From positions 62,001 through 126,000 of the forward strand of contig NZ_JAKZLA010000005.1 in NCBI RefSeq assembly GCF_022808775.1: 64,000 nucleotides of DNA, written 5' to 3'. The stretch is from Geothrix terrae. GTDB lineage: Bacteria; Acidobacteriota; Holophagae; Holophagales; Holophagaceae. This document shows positions 57,378 through 64,000 of the stretch, in pieces. The stretch's first letter is position 1. Every line of letters begins with the position of its first letter. Below the pieces are notes generated by a model. It searched no databases and was not told the origin of the DNA. It was given only the letters and a program-made list of their open reading frames with translations. A program made the position numbers and the translations under genes.

Positions 57378-58268
57378 ATGAAAGCCATCTCCCTCCGCGT
57401 GGACGTCGACACCCTGGAAGGCTCGGTCACGGGCATCCCCACCCTGCTGCGCCTGCTGGACAAGCACCAGATGCGGGCCAGCTTCTACTTCAGCTTCGGC
57501 CCCGACAACAGCGGGAAGGCCATCCGGCGCATCTTCCGCAAGGGCTTCCTGGCCAAGATGCGGCGCACCAACGCCACCAAGCTCTATGGCTTCAAGACCA
57601 TGATGTACGGGGTGCTGCTGCCGGCGCCCATCATCTGGAAGCGCGCCGCCGCCGAGATGCGGGCCGCCAAGGCCGCGGGTCACGAGGTGGGCATCCATGC
57701 CTGGGACCATGTGCAGTACCACGACCTGCTGGACCGCAAGTCGCGGAAGTGGCTGTCGGACTGGTACGTGAACGCCCACGAGGCCTTCGGCACGGTCTTC
57801 GGCGAGAAGCCCCTGGGCGCCGTGAGCCCCGCCTGGCGCTGCAACGACACCACGCTGGAGCTGCAGGAGGCCTACGGCCTGGCCTACGCCGGCGACTGCC
57901 GGGGCTTCGCGCCCTTCTACCCCATCGTGAAGGGGCGGACGCTCAGCACCCTCCAGATCCCCACCACCCTGCCCACCCTCGACGAGCTGCTGGGCCTGGA
58001 GGGCCGCACGCCGGGCCAGGTGAACCGCGAGGTCTGGGACCTGGTGCGGGAGGATGCCCTGAACGTCTACGCCCTGCACACGGAGGTCGAGGGCGGGGCC
58101 CTGTTCGAGACCTTCGACGCCTTCCTGGGCGGCCTGCGGGAACGCGGCGTCCAGGCCCGCACCCATGCGGACTGGCTGCCGGAGCTGAAGGCGGCCAGCC
58201 CACCGGCCAAGGCCGTCTCCCGCCGGGAGATCCCGGGCCGGGCCGGCTGGGTGAGCTGGGAGGGCTAG
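57378..58268 (+). CDS. ArnD-like polysaccharide deacetylase
   Basis: A 296-residue NodB-fold deacetylase closest in style to ArnD, which deformylates undecaprenyl-phosphate-4-formamido-arabinose. Conserved features: RVDVDTLEGSVTGIPTLLRLLDKHQMRASFYFSFGPDNSGKAI (D-D and PDN blocks), GHEVGIHAWDHVQYHDL (metal His pair and context), AVSPAWRCNDTTLELQEAYGLAYAGDCRG, and HTEVEGG near the C-terminus. No other arn gene is in the window, so the substrate may differ. ATG preceded by GGAAGG. Confidence 0.85.
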   Translation: MKAISLRVDVDTLEGSVTGIPTLLRLLDKHQMRASFYFSFGPDNSGKAIRRIFRKGFLAKMRRTNATKLYGFKTMMYGVLLPAPIIWKRAAAEMRAAKAAGHEVGIHAWDHVQYHDLLDRKSRKWLSDWYVNAHEAFGTVFGEKPLGAVSPAWRCNDTTLELQEAYGLAYAGDCRGFAPFYPIVKGRTLSTLQIPTTLPTLDELLGLEGRTPGQVNREVWDLVREDALNVYALHTEVEGGALFETFDAFLGGLRERGVQARTHADWLPELKAASPPAKAVSRREIPGRAGWVSWEG

Positions 58269-58337
58269 GCCCCGGGGAAGCCTCGCATGACGATGGCCCT
58301 TGCAGTACTCTCGGATCAATCCTTCTCCGAGGTCCCC

Positions 58338-59354
58338 ATGCGCCTTCCGGTCCCGCTCCTGCTCTGCGCCCTGGCCCTGCCCCCCCTCGCGGCCCAGGCT
58401 CCCGAAGAGGCGCGCCTGAAGCGGGTGGAATCCCGCGTGAACAGCCTCAACTGGGAACTGGATGCGGTACGGAAGGCCGCGGACGACCAGCTCTGGTTCC
58501 TGCGGCTGTCGGACGTGGCCCTGGTGGACAAGGTGACCTACACCGGGCCGCCAAATCCCCGTGGTGAGGAGACCTATGGCATCAAGAACCAGCGGCACCC
58601 CTTGAAGATCCAGCAATACGTCTTCGTCCCCCGCAAGGCCGAGAAGGGCCGGAAGCTGCCCCTCATCGTGCTGCCCCACGGAGGCGTCCACGGCGACTTC
58701 GGCACCTACCACGCCCACATCGTGCGGGAGATGGTGGAGCGCGGCTACATCGTGATCGCGCCGGACTACCGGGGCTCCACGGGCTACGGCAAGGGTCTGT
58801 ACGACGCCATCGACTACGGCGGCCTGGAGATCGACGACGTGGTGGCCGGCCGGGACTGGGCCGTGGAGCACCTCCCCGTGGACCCGAATCGCTGCGCCAT
58901 GGTGGGCTGGAGCCACGGCGGCCTCATCGCCCTCATGGCCGTCTTCGACCATCCGGAGAAGTTCGCCGCCTGCTATGCCGGCGTGCCCGTGTCCGACCTG
59001 CTGGCTCGGGTGGGCTACGCCGGCGAAGAGTACCGGGACGACGCCGTGGTCCGGACCATGTTCGCCGGCAAGACTCCCAGCGAGGATGTGGAGATGGTGC
59101 GGCGCCGCAGCCCCGTCTGGAACGTCCAGAAGCTCCGCACCCCCCTGCTCATCCACACCAGCACCAACGACCGGGACGTGAACGTGGTGGAGGTCGAGAC
59201 CCTCATCAACGCGCTCAAGGCCGCCGGCAAGACCTTCGAGCACAAGATCTACCAGGACGCCCCCGGCGGCCACAGCTTCAACCGCATCGACACCACCCTG
59301 GCCCTGGAGTCCCGCAGGGAGATCTATCAGTTTTTGGAGAAGCACCTGAAGTAA
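58338..59354 (+). CDS. Exported S9-type peptidase / alpha-beta hydrolase
   Basis: A 338-residue exported enzyme: signal peptide MRLPVPLLLCALALPPLAAQ, a short coiled N-terminal stretch (ARLKRVESRVNSLNWELDAVRKAAD), and an alpha/beta-hydrolase domain. The catalytic triad is visible: Ser in MVGWSHGGLIALM (G-W-S-H-G-G, ~191-196), Asp in HTSTNDRDVNV, His in PGGHSFNR. The oxyanion region is LPLIVLPHGGVHGDFG and YRGSTGYGKGLYDAIDYGGLEIDDV. The usual S9 beta-propeller is absent. Confidence 0.88.
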   Translation: MRLPVPLLLCALALPPLAAQAPEEARLKRVESRVNSLNWELDAVRKAADDQLWFLRLSDVALVDKVTYTGPPNPRGEETYGIKNQRHPLKIQQYVFVPRKAEKGRKLPLIVLPHGGVHGDFGTYHAHIVREMVERGYIVIAPDYRGSTGYGKGLYDAIDYGGLEIDDVVAGRDWAVEHLPVDPNRCAMVGWSHGGLIALMAVFDHPEKFAACYAGVPVSDLLARVGYAGEEYRDDAVVRTMFAGKTPSEDVEMVRRRSPVWNVQKLRTPLLIHTSTNDRDVNVVEVETLINALKAAGKTFEHKIYQDAPGGHSFNRIDTTLALESRREIYQFLEKHLK

Positions 59355-59376
59355 TCCGCAATGCTTATCGGAGAAA

Positions 59377-59409
59377 ACGAAGAAGCCCGGCTACGCCGGG
59401 CTTCTTCGT
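59377..59409 (+). terminator. Strong hairpin after the S9 peptidase gene
   Basis: ACGAAGAAGCCCGGC (59377-59391), loop TAC, and its perfect complement 59395-59409 form a 15-bp stem. Downstream is G-rich, not U-rich; upstream is A-rich, so it would also be a good terminator (with U-tail) for the convergent secDF transcript. Confidence 0.7.
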
Positions 59410-59412
59410 GGG

Positions 59413-59492
59413 GGTCCGGGGGTGTTCGCGCAGCAAAGCGGAGCGTGGACCTTAGATCCCCGCCACGCAGGCGTGGCGGGGAAACCCCCGGA
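59413..59492. repeat. Nested inverted repeat (two concentric stems)
   Basis: Inner stem CCCCGCCACGC (59458-59468) / GCGTGGCGGGG (59471-59481) with an AG loop; outer stem TCCGGGGGT (59415-59423) / ACCCCCGGA (59484-59492). It can fold as a long cruciform or RNA hairpin between the S9 peptidase terminator and the secDF stop. It resembles a dispersed palindromic unit. Confidence 0.5.
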
Positions 59493-59497
59493 GTGGA

Positions 59498-62344
59498 TCA
59501 AGCGTGCTGCTTGAGCTTGTCCTTGCCGCCGAACCACTGGTCCCAGTACACCACCACGGGGCTGGCGATGTAGATGGACGAGTAGGTGCCAGTGATGACG
59601 CCGATGACCAGCGGGAAAGCCAGGTCCTTGAGGGCCGGGCCGCCGAAGAGCCAGAGGCAGACGCTGACGAACAGCACGGACATGGAGGTGAGAATGGTCC
59701 GGCCGAGGGTCTGGTTGATGGAGTCGTTCACCAGCTTAGTCACCGTGGCACGGCGGTACTCCGGCCGGTGGCTGTTTTCGCGGATGCGGTCGAACACCAC
59801 GATGGTGTCGGCCATGGAGTAGCCCATCAGCGTGAGGAAGCTGGCCACCACGGGCACATTGAACTCGTAGCCGAAGGCGGCGAAGAGGGCCAGGGCCATG
59901 AGCATGTCGTGGATCAGGGACACGATGCCGCCCACGGCGTAGCTGGCCGTGAACCGGAACATCACGTAGACGAGGATGGCGCCCAGGGCCCAGGCCACGG
60001 CGGTGAGGGTCTTGCGCGTCCACTCGCCGGAGATGCTGGGGGAGAAGCTCTCGTCCTTGAGGATGCCCACCGCGCCCAGCCGGTAGCTCTTCTGGACGGT
60101 GTCCCGCACGACCTGGGGCAGGTCCTGCGGCAGCTCGGCAAAGCCCTGGTAGAGGCCCGAGGGCAGCCGGTCGCGGCCGGCGATGATCTTCTCCGCGAAG
60201 GGGGTGTAGGCGGCCTGCAGCGCCGTCTCGTCCCCGCCGATGCCGGCGGGATTGGCCTTCACCAGCGTGTCCGTCAGCGTCTTGGAGCCTTCGAGGTTGA
60301 GGGCCGGCAGCGCGCTGGTCGCGCCTTCGGGATCCAGCTGCTTGAAGATGGCCCGCAGGGCGTTGGCCTGGATGGTGCTGTCCTTCTGGTCCCCTTCCTT
60401 CTTGGCCTTCACCTTCACCGCGAAGTCACGGATCGACTTGTCGGGGTTCTCGTAGGCCACCACGGAGGCGTCGGAATAGCCCTGCCGGGCGAGAGCGGCG
60501 CGGATGGTCTCGGGTTCCATGGCGCCGCGGAACCGCACGGTCATGTCGTTGCCGCCCACGAACTGCATACCCAGATGGATGCGGTTGCTGTGGGTGAGAT
60601 TCCAGGGCCGCACATAGAGGAGCGAGATCAGGATGATGCCCCAGCTGATGGCGATGGCGGTGCCCTTGTACTTCATGAAGTCGTAGGACGAGCCCTTGAA
60701 GAAGGTGTGGCTGCCCACGGAGAGGGTCTTGGTGCCGGGGTGGTGCTCGAGCACCCAGTCGTAGATGTAGCGGCTGATGTAGATGCTGGTGAACAGCGAG
60801 GCCACGACGCCCACGGTGAGGGTCACGGCGAAGCCCTTCACCGGGCCCGTGCCGAAGATGAAGAGCAGCAGGGCCGCGAAGAGCTGAGTCACGTGGCTGT
60901 CCACGATGGTCCAGAACACCCGGTCGAAGCCCGCGTCGATGGCCCCGGGCACGCTCTTGCCGAGGCCCAGTTCCTCCTTGATGCGCTCGAAGATGAGGAT
61001 GTTCGCGTCCACCGCCATGCCCAGGGTGAGCACGAAGCCCGCGATGCCTGGCAGGGTGAGCGTGGCGCGGAAGGAGCCCAGCAGGCCCATCATCACGATC
61101 ACGTTCACGGTGAGGGCCACGATCGCGTTGACGCCCGACCAGTGGTAGAAGATGACCATGAAGCCGATGATGGCGGCGAAGCCGATGACGGCCGCCCGCA
61201 CACCGGCGTGGATGGAGTCGCGGCCCAGGCCGGGACCCACGACGCGCTCCTCGAGGAACTTCATGGGGGCGCGGAGGGCGCCGCTGCGGAGCTGGCTGGC
61301 CAGGTCGTCGGCTTCCTGGGCGGTGAAGCTGCCGCTGATGCGCACGGCGCCGCCGATGATCTTCTCCTTGGCCGTCAGCTCGGTGACGATCTTCCGGTCG
61401 AGCACGATGGCGATGTAGCGGCTCTCTTCCGAAGCGATGCCCGTGAGGCGGGCGAAGTCGTCGTCCCCCTTCTTGTTGAGGGTGAAGTTGACCTCGTTGG
61501 CCTCGGTCTGGGAGTTGGAGGCGCGGTGCGAGTCGATGATGTCGGCGCCATCCACGGCCACGCGGCTCTCAAGGAGGACCCACCTGCTGATCTTCTCCTC
61601 GCCGGGCTTGGCCTTCGCCACGGACTGGCCGGTGCGGCGCGCCTGGCGCTCGCTCTCGATCTCCGGGAACAGCTCGAATTCAGGCGGGATGGTCCCCTTG
61701 AAGAAGGCCAGGGCCTCCTCCTTGGAGTTGAAGTAGACCTGGGGAGCCTTCGCCACCAGGCGCTGCTCCAAGTGGCCCGGCGTGGCCAGCAGCTTCTTGA
61801 TGCGTTCGCGGTCGCCTTCCTCGATGCCGGGGATCTCCACCACGATGCGGTTGCCCTCGGCACCGCTGGCCGTGATCTCGGGCTCCAGCACGTTGGCGGG
61901 GTCGATGTCGCGGATGCGCTTCTCAATGACCTCCAGGGCGCGCTTGTTGGCGTCATCCTTCAGCTGCTTCTGGTAGGAGTCGCGCTGGGTGAGCCGGAAG
62001 ACGTCCCCTTCGGCGCTGAAGGCGTAGCCGGAGAAGTAGTCCTTGGCGACCTTCTCCACCGTGGCCTTCTGGTCCGCGCCCACGCCGTCGACCCGGAGGG
62101 CGTCGCCGTCCACCTGCACCACAGCGCCGGGGAGGCCCTTCTCCTTGAGGCGGGCGGTGAGGCGATCCCGGCTGTCGCGCAGATCAGCCGCGAGGGCTTC
62201 CTGGCCCTGGACCTCCAGCTCGAAGTGGACGCCGCCCCGGAGATCGAGGCCCAGCTTCACCTTCGAGAGGGGCGTGAAGAAGTAGCCGCAGCCGAACAGC
62301 ACGGCGAGAACAATGGCGAGGCGCCAGAGGCTCCGCTTGGTCAC
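59498..62344 (-). CDS. secDF: Fused protein translocase SecDF
   Basis: A 948-residue fusion of SecD and SecF, the proton-driven accessory of the SecYEG translocon. SecD part (1-~590): first helix, large periplasmic domain with LGLDLRGGVHFELEV, NRIVVEIPGI, SGALRAPMKFLEERVVGPGLGRDSI, then the helices with GMAVDANILIFERIKEE. SecF part from ~600: HLGMQFVGGNDMTVRFRG, YSMADTIVVFDRIRENSHR and NDSINQTLGRTILTSMSVL. The start is GTG (62344) with AGGAG seven bases away. It is cotranscribed with tgt and yajC. Confidence 0.96.
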   Translation of the reverse strand: MTKRSLWRLAIVLAVLFGCGYFFTPLSKVKLGLDLRGGVHFELEVQGQEALAADLRDSRDRLTARLKEKGLPGAVVQVDGDALRVDGVGADQKATVEKVAKDYFSGYAFSAEGDVFRLTQRDSYQKQLKDDANKRALEVIEKRIRDIDPANVLEPEITASGAEGNRIVVEIPGIEEGDRERIKKLLATPGHLEQRLVAKAPQVYFNSKEEALAFFKGTIPPEFELFPEIESERQARRTGQSVAKAKPGEEKISRWVLLESRVAVDGADIIDSHRASNSQTEANEVNFTLNKKGDDDFARLTGIASEESRYIAIVLDRKIVTELTAKEKIIGGAVRISGSFTAQEADDLASQLRSGALRAPMKFLEERVVGPGLGRDSIHAGVRAAVIGFAAIIGFMVIFYHWSGVNAIVALTVNVIVMMGLLGSFRATLTLPGIAGFVLTLGMAVDANILIFERIKEELGLGKSVPGAIDAGFDRVFWTIVDSHVTQLFAALLLFIFGTGPVKGFAVTLTVGVVASLFTSIYISRYIYDWVLEHHPGTKTLSVGSHTFFKGSSYDFMKYKGTAIAISWGIILISLLYVRPWNLTHSNRIHLGMQFVGGNDMTVRFRGAMEPETIRAALARQGYSDASVVAYENPDKSIRDFAVKVKAKKEGDQKDSTIQANALRAIFKQLDPEGATSALPALNLEGSKTLTDTLVKANPAGIGGDETALQAAYTPFAEKIIAGRDRLPSGLYQGFAELPQDLPQVVRDTVQKSYRLGAVGILKDESFSPSISGEWTRKTLTAVAWALGAILVYVMFRFTASYAVGGIVSLIHDMLMALALFAAFGYEFNVPVVASFLTLMGYSMADTIVVFDRIRENSHRPEYRRATVTKLVNDSINQTLGRTILTSMSVLFVSVCLWLFGGPALKDLAFPLVIGVITGTYSSIYIASPVVVYWDQWFGGKDKLKQHA

Positions 62345-62401
62345 GGGGCGCTCCTATACAGAAGGCGGGCCGGCGGATGCCGGCCCGGCAGGTCAGGAAG
62401 A

Positions 62402-62713
62402 TCAGTTCTGGGATTCCGGTTCGTTGGCCAGGGCCGCCACGGCGGCGCGCCGGGCCTTGACCACGGAGCCGCCAAGCTTGATCCAGATGTGCTTGTCCTC
62501 GACGCGGTCGATGGTCGCGTAGAGGCCGGAGGTCAGGACGACTTCGTCGCCGGCCTTCAGCTTGGACAGGCGGGCCTCCATCTCCTTGCGGGCCTTGCTC
62601 TGGGGCCGGATGAGGAGGAAGTAGAACATCAGGGCCATGCCGCCGATGAACACGAACTGGATCCAGGCCGGGCCACCGCCGGCCGCGGGCTGCTGAAGAA
62701 GGGCGTAGATCAT
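62402..62713 (-). CDS. yajC: Preprotein translocase subunit YajC
   Basis: A 103-residue YajC, the small single-helix partner of SecDF. The helix IQFVFIGGMALMFYFLLIRPQSKARKE with the R-P-Q motif at its end is the family mark, followed by KLKAGDEVVLTSGLYATIDRVEDKHIWIKLG. The ATG directly abuts the tgt stop; its GGAG ribosome site is inside tgt. Confidence 0.96.
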   Translation of the reverse strand: MIYALLQQPAAGGGPAWIQFVFIGGMALMFYFLLIRPQSKARKEMEARLSKLKAGDEVVLTSGLYATIDRVEDKHIWIKLGGSVVKARRAAVAALANEPESQN

Positions 62714-63862
62714 CTAGGGCTCCTCGGTCTGCCATCGGGCGCGCGCGATCTGGGCGAACGCCGGAAAGCGGTTTTCCAGCAAGGCCTGCCGCGCGTCGCG
62801 GGTGAGCCCCACAGTGTAGCTCAGGTTGTGGATCGTGTTCAGCGTGAAGCCCAGCAGCTCGCCGCAGCGGAAGAGATGATGGAGGTAGGCCCGGCTGAAG
62901 GTCCGGCAGGTGTAGCAGCCGCAGTCCGGGTCCAGCGGCAGGTCGGTCTCCCGGTGCCGGGCGTTCTTGAGGTTGAGCTTGCCCCGGCTGGTGAGGATGC
63001 GGCCGTGGCGGGCCTCCCGGCTGGGCAGCACGCAATCGAAGAGGTCCACCCCCTGCTCGATGCCGAATAGCAGGTCCTCCGGCGTGCCCACGCCCATGAG
63101 GTACCGCGGCCGGTCTGCCGGGAGCTCCTTCACGAACTCCGCCAGAACGGCGTTCATCTCGCCCTTGGGCTCCCCCACGCTGAGGCCGCCGACGGCGAAG
63201 CCCTGGAAGGGGGTCTTCGCATCGAGCTCCATCGCCTCCGCCAGGTGGCGCCGGCGCAGGTCCAGGTGGGTCCCGCCCTGGTTGATGGCGAAGAGCCCCT
63301 GGTGCGGCTGGAGCGGCACCGCCCGGCTGCGGGCCAGCCATCGCGTGGTGCGGGCCATGCTGATTTCAAGCTTGGCGCGCTCCATGCGGCCCGGCGGGCA
63401 CTCATCCAGGGCCATGCAGATATCCGAGCCCAGGTTCCGCTGGATCTCCATGCTCCGCTCGGGAGACAGGAACTGCGGACTGCCGTCGACGTGGCTCTGG
63501 AAGGTGACGCCTTCCTCGGTCATCTTCCGGAGCGAGGCCAGGGAGAAGACCTGGAACCCTCCTGAATCCGTGAGGATGGGCCCATCCCACCCCATGAACC
63601 GGTGGAGGCCCCCCAGGCGGGCCACCAGGCTGTCACCGGGGCGCAGTCCCAGATGATAGGTGTTGCCGAGAATCACCTGGGGGCCCACCTCCCGGAGCTG
63701 GACCGGCGTGATGCCCTTGACCGTCCCCTGGGTCCCGACGGGCATGAAAGCCGGGGTCAGAACCTCGCCATGCGAGGTATGGAACCCGCCCGCTCTCGCG
63801 GGCCCGGAGGGGGGGGTGGAGGCTGGGGCGAATGAAAAATATGGGGTTGTGACCTTCGACAT
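62714..63862 (-). CDS. tgt: tRNA-guanine(34) transglycosylase
   Basis: A 382-residue Tgt that exchanges G34 of GUN tRNAs for preQ1 on the way to queuosine. The TIM barrel has GTQGTVKGITP, GNTYHLGLRPG, LTDSGGFQVFSL (catalytic/general-base Asp), GVGTPEDLLFGIEQGVDLFDCVLPSREARHG (nucleophile Asp in the D-L-F-D-C block) and the zinc site CGCYTCRTFSRAYLHHL near 300-320. First gene of the classic tgt-yajC-secDF operon. The start at 63862 is preferred; a TTG eight codons upstream is possible. Confidence 0.96.
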   Translation of the reverse strand: MSKVTTPYFSFAPASTPPSGPARAGGFHTSHGEVLTPAFMPVGTQGTVKGITPVQLREVGPQVILGNTYHLGLRPGDSLVARLGGLHRFMGWDGPILTDSGGFQVFSLASLRKMTEEGVTFQSHVDGSPQFLSPERSMEIQRNLGSDICMALDECPPGRMERAKLEISMARTTRWLARSRAVPLQPHQGLFAINQGGTHLDLRRRHLAEAMELDAKTPFQGFAVGGLSVGEPKGEMNAVLAEFVKELPADRPRYLMGVGTPEDLLFGIEQGVDLFDCVLPSREARHGRILTSRGKLNLKNARHRETDLPLDPDCGCYTCRTFSRAYLHHLFRCGELLGFTLNTIHNLSYTVGLTRDARQALLENRFPAFAQIARARWQTEEP

Positions 63863-64000
63863 GGGATGCCCGGACCTTCTTAACAAAAATTAACAATTTC
63901 ATTTGCTTGGGCCGCAGACGGGTGTTGCGAAACCAAGCAAAAAACAGCGAAAGACAGATATGGCGGGGATCAGGCCCGTCTTTCGAGCTTGACCAGCCGT
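63863..64000. other. Upstream region of tgt, AT-rich
   Basis: This 138-base edge region has an AT-rich patch (63878-63905) that would hold the tgt promoter, though I could not fix clear -35/-10 boxes. TTTGCTTGG (63902-63910) and CCAAGCAAA (63933-63941) form a 9-bp inverted repeat. No gene is evident before the window ends. Confidence 0.35.

Noticed and set aside
57378-58268. Evidence for a full aminoarabinose (Arn) lipid A pathway
   Set aside because: Only an ArnD-like deacetylase is present; no arnA, arnB, arnC or arnT lies in the window, so the pathway cannot be claimed.
59498-62344. SecD-SecF fusion as a novelty
   Set aside because: Fused SecDF proteins are known in many bacteria, and the tgt-yajC-secDF order is standard.
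59504-63070. An 1188-codon plus-strand frame opposite secDF-yajC-tgt
   Set aside because: Antisense shadow of three well-known genes, caused by codon bias; no domain is visible.

Overview
The window is dense, GC-rich (by eye clearly above 60 %), almost fully coding chromosomal DNA. No stretch over 300 bases lacks a gene, and I see no rRNA, complete tRNA, CRISPR array, transposase or phage gene. The gene set is that of a Gram-negative (diderm) bacterium: a Kdo transferase (waaA), Mla-type lipid transport genes, lipoproteins, SecDF/YajC and LepB, two-subunit glycyl-tRNA synthetase, and a tungsten-type aldehyde oxidoreductase cluster. From gene content and style (DUF4388, Sel1 and M28/M14/S9 peptidases, PilZ) I infer a member of Acidobacteriota, most likely class Holophagae (Geothrix/Holophaga-like). 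This is an inference without a database search.

Layout. 0-2.2 kb: glyQ-glyS on the minus strand (glyS runs off the window). 2.2-6.7 kb: GNAT acetyltransferase, a 14-repeat Sel1 protein, arcC preceded by a small broken arcC-like copy, YciI, OsmC. 6.9-12.3 kb (minus): mlaD, a degenerate Mla ATPase, mlaE, an outer-membrane transporter-like protein, a CAP-domain protein, DUF4395 and cysK. cysK is divergent from an Rrf2 regulator over an AT-rich control region. 12.9-16 kb: a 1038-residue C45-type acyltransferase/peptidase with an M1-like tail. 16.2-20.6 kb: RluA-type pseudouridine synthase, then a GT2 / membrane GT-C-like / lipid kinase group. 20.7-27.2 kb: an exported unknown, murC, M14 peptidase, ubiX, PfkB kinase.

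27.2-31 kb (minus): DUF4388 protein, lipoprotein and ftsX, with a 102-bp tandem duplication at the DUF4388/lipoprotein junction. 30.5-32.4 kb: ribBA-like gene, cyclic-nucleotide-binding protein, thioredoxin. 32.5-34.7 kb (minus): waaA followed by a response regulator-ATPase. 34.8-40.8 kb: CobW GTPase, tex, lipoprotein, lepB, S1/P1 nuclease. 40.8-45.9 kb (minus): M28 peptidase, aroB, TPR protein and a small unknown, all with overlapping ends. 46-50.5 kb: MsbA-like ABC exporter, a ThiE-AroK fusion, metallophosphoesterase, PilZ protein. 50.5-56.1 kb (minus): POT transporter, then an aldehyde:ferredoxin oxidoreductase operon (ferredoxin, tungsten subunit, FAD subunit, MoaD-like carrier, and an unknown 94-residue protein ending in GGG). 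56.3-59.4 kb: zinc-ribbon membrane protein, ArnD-like deacetylase, S9 peptidase. 59.5-63.9 kb (minus): tgt-yajC-secDF.

Points that stand out: an Mla-type ATPase that has lost every catalytic ABC motif while staying in an overlapping operon; the ThiE-shikimate kinase fusion; the unknown GGG-tailed protein in the AOR operon; the arcC N-terminal remnant whose stop codon overlaps the arcC start; a chimeric micro-ORF left by a tandem duplication; and a short dispersed palindromic repeat, one copy of which encodes the C-terminal tail of GlyQ.
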